A stretch of 64,000 bases of DNA from Alkalibacillus haloalkaliphilus (GTDB taxonomy: Bacteria; Bacillota; Bacilli; Bacillales; Alkalibacillaceae), in contig NZ_BJYA01000003.1 in NCBI RefSeq assembly GCF_007991275.1, positions 181,052 to 245,051 of the forward strand. The letters run 5' to 3'. Shown here piece by piece: positions 60,227 through 64,000 of this stretch. The notes beneath the pieces are model-generated. The model ran no database searches. It was not told where the DNA came from and saw only the letters and a program-made list of their open reading frames with translations. Position numbers and translations under genes: made by a program. How positions within the stretch are numbered: the first letter of the stretch is position 1; the number at the start of each line of letters is the position of its first letter.

Positions 60227-62779
60227 TTATAACCCACATTTTAATTGGGCACCGCAATTTGTACATGTATTACATCCACCAACATCTTGTATATTACCTT
60301 TTCGACAGACTGGGCATGTATCTCCTACTTCAGATCCAACTGTCACATTGGTGTTTTCTAACTCCTGAACTGTATCCATTAAGACGACTTTTTGTTTCTC
60401 TTCCTCAAACAACTCTGTTTGCTCTGAGTATTCATTTTCTTCAGCTTTTAATGTTAAGACTTGTGTGTCACGACTTCCATCAACGTAAACCGTTCCACCT
60501 TTTGCTCCACCTTTGTAAAGGCGTTGATAAACTTGTTCTACTTGATCAACACGATAACCTTTCGGAGCGTTTACGGTTTTAGAAATTGAACTGTCCACCC
60601 ATCGTTGGATGACACACTGAGTATCCGCGTGCGCTTCTGGTTCTAATTCCATAGCTGTTACAAACCATTCAGGTAACTCATTCTCATCAGCACCAGGGTT
60701 ACGTTCGTAATAATCTTGAGCAATGTCTGCTTTCACTTCGATAAACTTACCTAAACGACCACTACGATAGTACGTGAAGGAGAAATATGGTTCAAGACCT
60801 GTTGATACACCGACCATTGTTCCAGTCGAGCCAGTTGGAGCAACTGTTAACAAGTGACTATTTCTAATTCCATAGTTCAAGACACCGTCACGAATATCTT
60901 CAGGCATTTTTTGCATGTAACCTGTATTAATAAACTGCTCTCGTAGTGCTTGCGTCTCTTCCTCTGTATCTCCTACTAAGAATGGGAAGCTGCCTTTTTC
61001 TTTTGCAAGCTCAATTGATGTACGATATGCAGTCGTTGCGATCGTCTCGAATATTTGATCAACTAGTTGGTTTCCTTCGCGAGAACCATAAGCTGTCTCA
61101 CAATAGATTAGTAAATCATGCAGTCCCATAACACCTAAACCAACTCGACGTTCGCCTAATGCTTGTTTACGATTTTCTTCTAAGAAATATGGTGTTGAGT
61201 CAATAACATTATCTTGCATTCTAACACCGGTTGCGACAGTTTGTTCTAACTTATCAAAGTCTGGTTGTTTACGTTCATGATCAGCAATTGTAGCTAAATT
61301 AACAGCTGCTAAGTTACATACAGAATATGGTGCAAGGGGTTGCTCTCCGCAAGGATTAGTCGCAACAACTTTTTGACCATATGCTTTTGCATTTGTTTCT
61401 TTATTTGCATTATCAATAAAGAAAATACCTGGTTCTGCAGAATATGTTGCACAAATATTGATCAAGTTCCATAATTCTTTCGCTTTTATACGTTTATAAA
61501 CTCTTGTTGCGAAGCCTAAGTTTTCCCACTCACGAACATCTCCAACTTCGCTCCAATGTTCATTATAATATGCCATTTCTTCTTCTGAATAACTTTCTAC
61601 ATCTGGGAAACGTAATTCATAGTCTTCATCATTTTCAACTGCTACCATGAACTCATCAGTAATACAAACTGAAATATTTGCACCAGTTAAAAACTCTGGG
61701 TTATGAACACTATAAGTCCCACCGTCACGCAGTTTCTGTTCTGCTTCTCGAATGTTGTCTTCTGTAAAACCACCGTGACCTTCAATATGTTTATAATTTG
61801 CTATTCCTTGATAAAGTTGGTGCTCTGAATTAGATAATGGAGTGAAGCTCAACTTGTCTTTTGCTTGTTGTTGAATCGTTTCATCATCAATGTTTTCAAT
61901 TAAATACCTTAAAATACGTGGATTTTGCATTTTAGAAATAATAAATTCAATGATATCAGGATGCCAATCATTTAACATGATCATTTGCGCACCACGTCTA
62001 GAGCCACCTTGCTCGACTAAGTGTGTCAGTTTCGCAATGTCATCTAACCATGACACCGAACCTGATGATTTGCCATTAACACCACGCGCAAGAGCATTTC
62101 GTGGTCTTAAAGTAGAACCATTCGTTCCAACACCGCCACCACGTGACATAATCTCCATCACTTGTTTACGGTGATCGCTAATTCCTTCTCTTGAGTCTTT
62201 TACAAATGGCATGACATAGCAGTTAAAATAAGTTACGTCAGTATTTGAACCTGCACCATACAGCACTCTTCCTGCTGGGACGAAGTTTAATGCTGAAAGT
62301 TCTTGATAAAACTTCTCAAACCATTGCTGACGTTTCTCTTCAGTTTGCTCGACCTGTGACAGGCCAGTTGCATTACGTAACGCAATTTGTTCATAATAAA
62401 TCTCTAATGGTTTATCAATAACGCTTAATGTTTTTTCTATTAAGCCTGTTTGCTGTGCTTCTTCAGACTCCAATAAATGTACGAATTCGTCTTCAATTTT
62501 TACAATTACTTGATCACCATTTATTTTTTCAATATATCCAGTACCTCTAGCTGGAAATTTAGGATCCTCTTTAATCGTTAATACGACAAAGTCCCCTTCT
62601 TTAACTGTTTTCTTTTCCGTATCTTTAAATGCGTAACGGTCTAACATGACAAGACGAGACACACCCTTATGAGTTGTGTTCATGTCTGGTGTAATGGGAT
62701 GTACGTGTGGAAACTGTTTTATATCTTGATTCAACTGTTCTACGTTCAGTTGAACTTGTTTCTCTTTTACACCTTGCAT
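60227..62779 (-). CDS. nrdJ: class II (adenosylcobalamin-dependent) ribonucleotide reductase
   Basis: The 850-residue enzyme makes deoxyribonucleotides with a B12 radical and needs no oxygen or second subunit. The core shows VPAGRVLYGAGSNTDVTYFNCYVMPF, SRGGGVGTNGSTLRPR, the active-site blocks VVATNPCGEQPLAPYSVCNLAAVNLA (NPCGE and the thiyl cysteine of CNL), APTGSTGTMVGVSTGLEPYFSF, and VNAPKGYRVDQV. The C-terminus has two Cys pairs, CPVCRKG and CTNCGAQLKCGL, probably a zinc ribbon plus the swinging reductant cysteines. The length exceeds the B12-less class I chain. The ATG follows AAGGAGG. Tandem NrdR-type boxes lie upstream, so NrdR control is likely. Confidence 0.95.
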   Translation of the reverse strand: MQGVKEKQVQLNVEQLNQDIKQFPHVHPITPDMNTTHKGVSRLVMLDRYAFKDTEKKTVKEGDFVVLTIKEDPKFPARGTGYIEKINGDQVIVKIEDEFVHLLESEEAQQTGLIEKTLSVIDKPLEIYYEQIALRNATGLSQVEQTEEKRQQWFEKFYQELSALNFVPAGRVLYGAGSNTDVTYFNCYVMPFVKDSREGISDHRKQVMEIMSRGGGVGTNGSTLRPRNALARGVNGKSSGSVSWLDDIAKLTHLVEQGGSRRGAQMIMLNDWHPDIIEFIISKMQNPRILRYLIENIDDETIQQQAKDKLSFTPLSNSEHQLYQGIANYKHIEGHGGFTEDNIREAEQKLRDGGTYSVHNPEFLTGANISVCITDEFMVAVENDEDYELRFPDVESYSEEEMAYYNEHWSEVGDVREWENLGFATRVYKRIKAKELWNLINICATYSAEPGIFFIDNANKETNAKAYGQKVVATNPCGEQPLAPYSVCNLAAVNLATIADHERKQPDFDKLEQTVATGVRMQDNVIDSTPYFLEENRKQALGERRVGLGVMGLHDLLIYCETAYGSREGNQLVDQIFETIATTAYRTSIELAKEKGSFPFLVGDTEEETQALREQFINTGYMQKMPEDIRDGVLNYGIRNSHLLTVAPTGSTGTMVGVSTGLEPYFSFTYYRSGRLGKFIEVKADIAQDYYERNPGADENELPEWFVTAMELEPEAHADTQCVIQRWVDSSISKTVNAPKGYRVDQVEQVYQRLYKGGAKGGTVYVDGSRDTQVLTLKAEENEYSEQTELFEEEKQKVVLMDTVQELENTNVTVGSEVGDTCPVCRKGNIQDVGGCNTCTNCGAQLKCGL

Positions 62780-62810
62780 TTCGTTACCTCCTTCACGTAA
62801 GATAGAATCG

Positions 62811-62828
62811 TACTAACATTTGTTAGTA
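62811..62828 (-). promoter_or_regulatory. 18-bp palindrome in the nrdJ leader
   Basis: TACTAACA and TGTTAGTA flank TT, 32 bases upstream of the nrdJ start. It could be an operator or an RNA hairpin. It does not match a LexA box. Confidence 0.4.
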
Positions 62829-62865
62829 AATAATCTATCTTTACAGTATCAAAACCTAACCAACA

Positions 62866-62913
62866 AATCAATATATAGTACTCTTATTTTTAAAATATCT
62901 CTATATATTGTGT
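62866..62913 (-). promoter_or_regulatory. tandem NrdR-type boxes upstream of nrdJ
   Basis: Against the NrdR consensus ACACWATATATWGTGT as I recall it, the segment 62898-62913 matches at 14 of 16 positions and 62866-62881 at 12 of 16. Their starts are 32 bases apart, the usual three-turn spacing for cooperative NrdR binding. The 323-base gap 62780-63102 otherwise holds an 18-bp palindrome and the yqhL promoter area. Confidence 0.72.
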
Positions 62914-63102
62914 TTTGTGCATAATTAATAGTGAAAGTCAATAGATTTCTTCGTACTATTTAGAGAATCTTTTCTCACACTAAAATAACTAGAATAACAT
63001 GTTCTTATAAGAAATAGAATAAGATAGAAAAAAATCTTTGAAACATAATACAAACACTCTTATAATAAATAGTGGACCTATTATAGAAAGAGGGGAAGCA
63101 CG

Positions 63103-63495
63103 ATGGATGCATTACTAATCATATTAGTAGCTGTTGCCGCATTGATTTTATTTGCTGTATTTCGAAATATGCGCATGCAAAAACATTTAACAACACTTAC
63201 TGAAGAACAATTTAAAGAAGGTTACCGTAAAGCACAATTAATTGATGTACGTGAACCGAAGGAATTTGATCGAGGTCATATTTTAGGTTCTCGTAATATA
63301 CCACTTTCTCAAATGAAACAAAGAATGGGTGAAGTAAGAAAAGACCAACCTGTATACCTTTATTGCCAACGTGGATCAAGGTCCATGAAGGCTGCGAACT
63401 TACTTCGCAAAAATGGTTACGAAGGTCTACATCAGTTAAAAGGCGGCTTTAGTAAGTGGACTGGTAAAATTAAAGTGAAGAAAAAAGGATACTAA
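63103..63495 (+). CDS. yqhL: membrane-anchored rhodanese-like protein YqhL
   Basis: The 130-residue product has an N-terminal helix (about residues 4-22) and one rhodanese domain. Its sulfur-carrying cysteine is in YLYCQRGSRSMKAANLL, with LIDVREPKEFDRGHILGSRNIPLSQ at the front and GFSKWTGKIKV at the end. Such proteins hold persulfide sulfur, and the true donor is unknown. Length and place next to nrdJ-type or glycine-cleavage genes fit YqhL. The ribosome site is AGAGGGG. Confidence 0.9.
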   Translation: MDALLIILVAVAALILFAVFRNMRMQKHLTTLTEEQFKEGYRKAQLIDVREPKEFDRGHILGSRNIPLSQMKQRMGEVRKDQPVYLYCQRGSRSMKAANLLRKNGYEGLHQLKGGFSKWTGKIKVKKKGY

Positions 63496-63502
63496 AATTA
63501 GT

Positions 63503-63536
63503 AAAGCATACCAGTCACAGCTGGTATGCTTTTTTA
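63503..63536 (+). terminator. terminator of yqhL
   Basis: A perfect 12-bp stem (63503-63514 with 63521-63532) with a six-base loop, followed by T residues. Confidence 0.92.
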
Positions 63537-63557
63537 CATGAAGTCTTGACTTGAAAC

Positions 63558-63977
63558 CTACCTAATGAACCGAATAATTAGCGGGAAGCGAAAATACTTC
63601 TTAGCTATACTAGCAATGATCGCAATGACAAAAATAACCCACCAAAATAATATTATTAACGCAATAATACCTATAAAACCAAATGTTGCTAGTGGGAGCA
63701 TTACTTGAAACACATCTGGCATTGCCCCTGGATAACTAGTGCCGAGCCAACCAAAAACAAAAAATAAAACAAAACTAACAAAAATATATAACTGATAAGA
63801 AATTTGTGCATTTATATTTTCTTTCATATGGTGATCAAAAAACGGTGATTGATAAGGTGCTACATACCAATAAACTAGTGTTATAACGATATTTAAAAGT
63901 GATAATGGGAATATCATCGGTAACAAGTAACCAAACGCAACCATTAATCGATCTTTAGTTGTTATGACTTCTTGCAT
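63558..63977 (-). CDS. DUF4870-type membrane protein
   Basis: The product of about 139 residues has three to four helices (about residues 12-38, 62-84 and 90-125). The spacing of VAFGYLLPMIFPLS, FFDHHMKENINAQISYQLYIFVSFVLFFVFGW and a final double helix is that of DUF4870 proteins (DUF4870 marks: H-x-K-x-N-x-Q). Two ATGs lie six bases apart. The upstream one (63981-63983) abuts the AAAGGAG site, so the ATG at 63975-63977 is the likelier start. The function is unknown. Confidence 0.78.
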   Translation of the reverse strand: MQEVITTKDRLMVAFGYLLPMIFPLSLLNIVITLVYWYVAPYQSPFFDHHMKENINAQISYQLYIFVSFVLFFVFGWLGTSYPGAMPDVFQVMLPLATFGFIGIIALIILFWWVIFVIAIIASIAKKYFRFPLIIRFIR

Positions 63978-64000
63978 ATTCATCTCCTTTTACTTAAAAC

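Noticed and set aside
62811..62828. LexA (SOS) box
   Set aside because: The palindrome reads CTAAC-x(4)-GTTAG, not GAAC-x(4)-GTTC.
62780..63102. B12 riboswitch before nrdJ
   Set aside because: The gap shows no B12-box or suitable multi-stem fold; the NrdR-type boxes explain the conserved-looking part.
1..64000. tRNA, rRNA, CRISPR arrays, transposases, phage genes
   Set aside because: None could be recognised on either strand.

Overview
The window is a chromosomal segment of a low-GC, endospore-forming Firmicute of the family Bacillaceae. It carries spo0A, spoIVB and the complete spoIIIA operon, and its gene order follows the Bacillus subtilis yqi/yqh neighbourhood. The OLE RNA/OapA pair and the two B12-dependent enzymes suggest a halophilic or alkaliphilic, B12-using relative rather than B. 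subtilis itself. That habitat statement is an inference from where OLE RNA is known to occur. No rRNA, tRNA, CRISPR array, transposase or prophage was seen.

Layout. (1) 1-2500, minus strand: the end of a propionyl-CoA route. A split methylmalonyl-CoA mutase (catalytic subunit plus a separate B12-binding subunit) is followed by the epimerase and by the first codons of a further gene running off the left edge. (2) 2640-5930, plus strand: a tiny Prli42-like membrane protein and a stand-alone RND permease. (3) 6040-16210: an accessory stretch of about 17 small, mostly single-gene units, all on the minus strand (GNATs, a phosphotransferase, HIT, DJ-1/PfpI, YdcF, a zinc protease, small membrane proteins, gene remnants). 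It is peppered with a family of short hairpin repeats. (4) 16350-21560: NAD synthesis, with nadR-nifS divergent from nadB-nadC-nadA across a shared operator-like palindrome. (5) 21600-24660: a lipoprotein, ykuK, yqjA and the bacilliredoxin brxB. (6) 24770-34750: the branched-chain keto acid operon bkdR-ptb-bcd-buk-lpdV-bkdAA-bkdAB-bkdB. Its regulator lacks the GAFTGA loop. (7) 34880-36660: yqzF and an aspartate kinase. (8) 36760-51440, minus strand: spo0A, spoIVB, recN, argR, tlyA, dxs, oapA, OLE RNA, ispA, xseB, xseA, folD, nusB, yqhY, accC and accB. (9) 51650-59660: spoIIIAH to spoIIIAA, efp, papA, aroQ, yqhR. (10) 59840-63980: yqhP, a class II ribonucleotide reductase, the rhodanese yqhL and a DUF4870 membrane protein.

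How the parts connect. Valine and isoleucine breakdown through the Bkd complex gives propionyl-CoA, which the mutase/epimerase genes at the left end can carry to succinyl-CoA. Both that mutase and the ribonucleotide reductase need adenosylcobalamin. The Bkd products also prime branched-chain fatty acids, whose malonyl-CoA comes from accB/accC. A FapR-like operator lies in front of accB.

The most striking element is the roughly 604-nt OLE RNA with its partner gene oapA inside the isoprenoid operon (44004-45246). It is recognised from its size, closing helix, internal hairpins, position between ispA and dxs, and partner gene. Other points worth attention are the GAFTGA-less BkdR, the tandem NrdR-type boxes before the ribonucleotide reductase, the FapR-like site at accB, a terminator-like hairpin splitting the spoIIIA operon, and the hairpin repeats of the accessory region.
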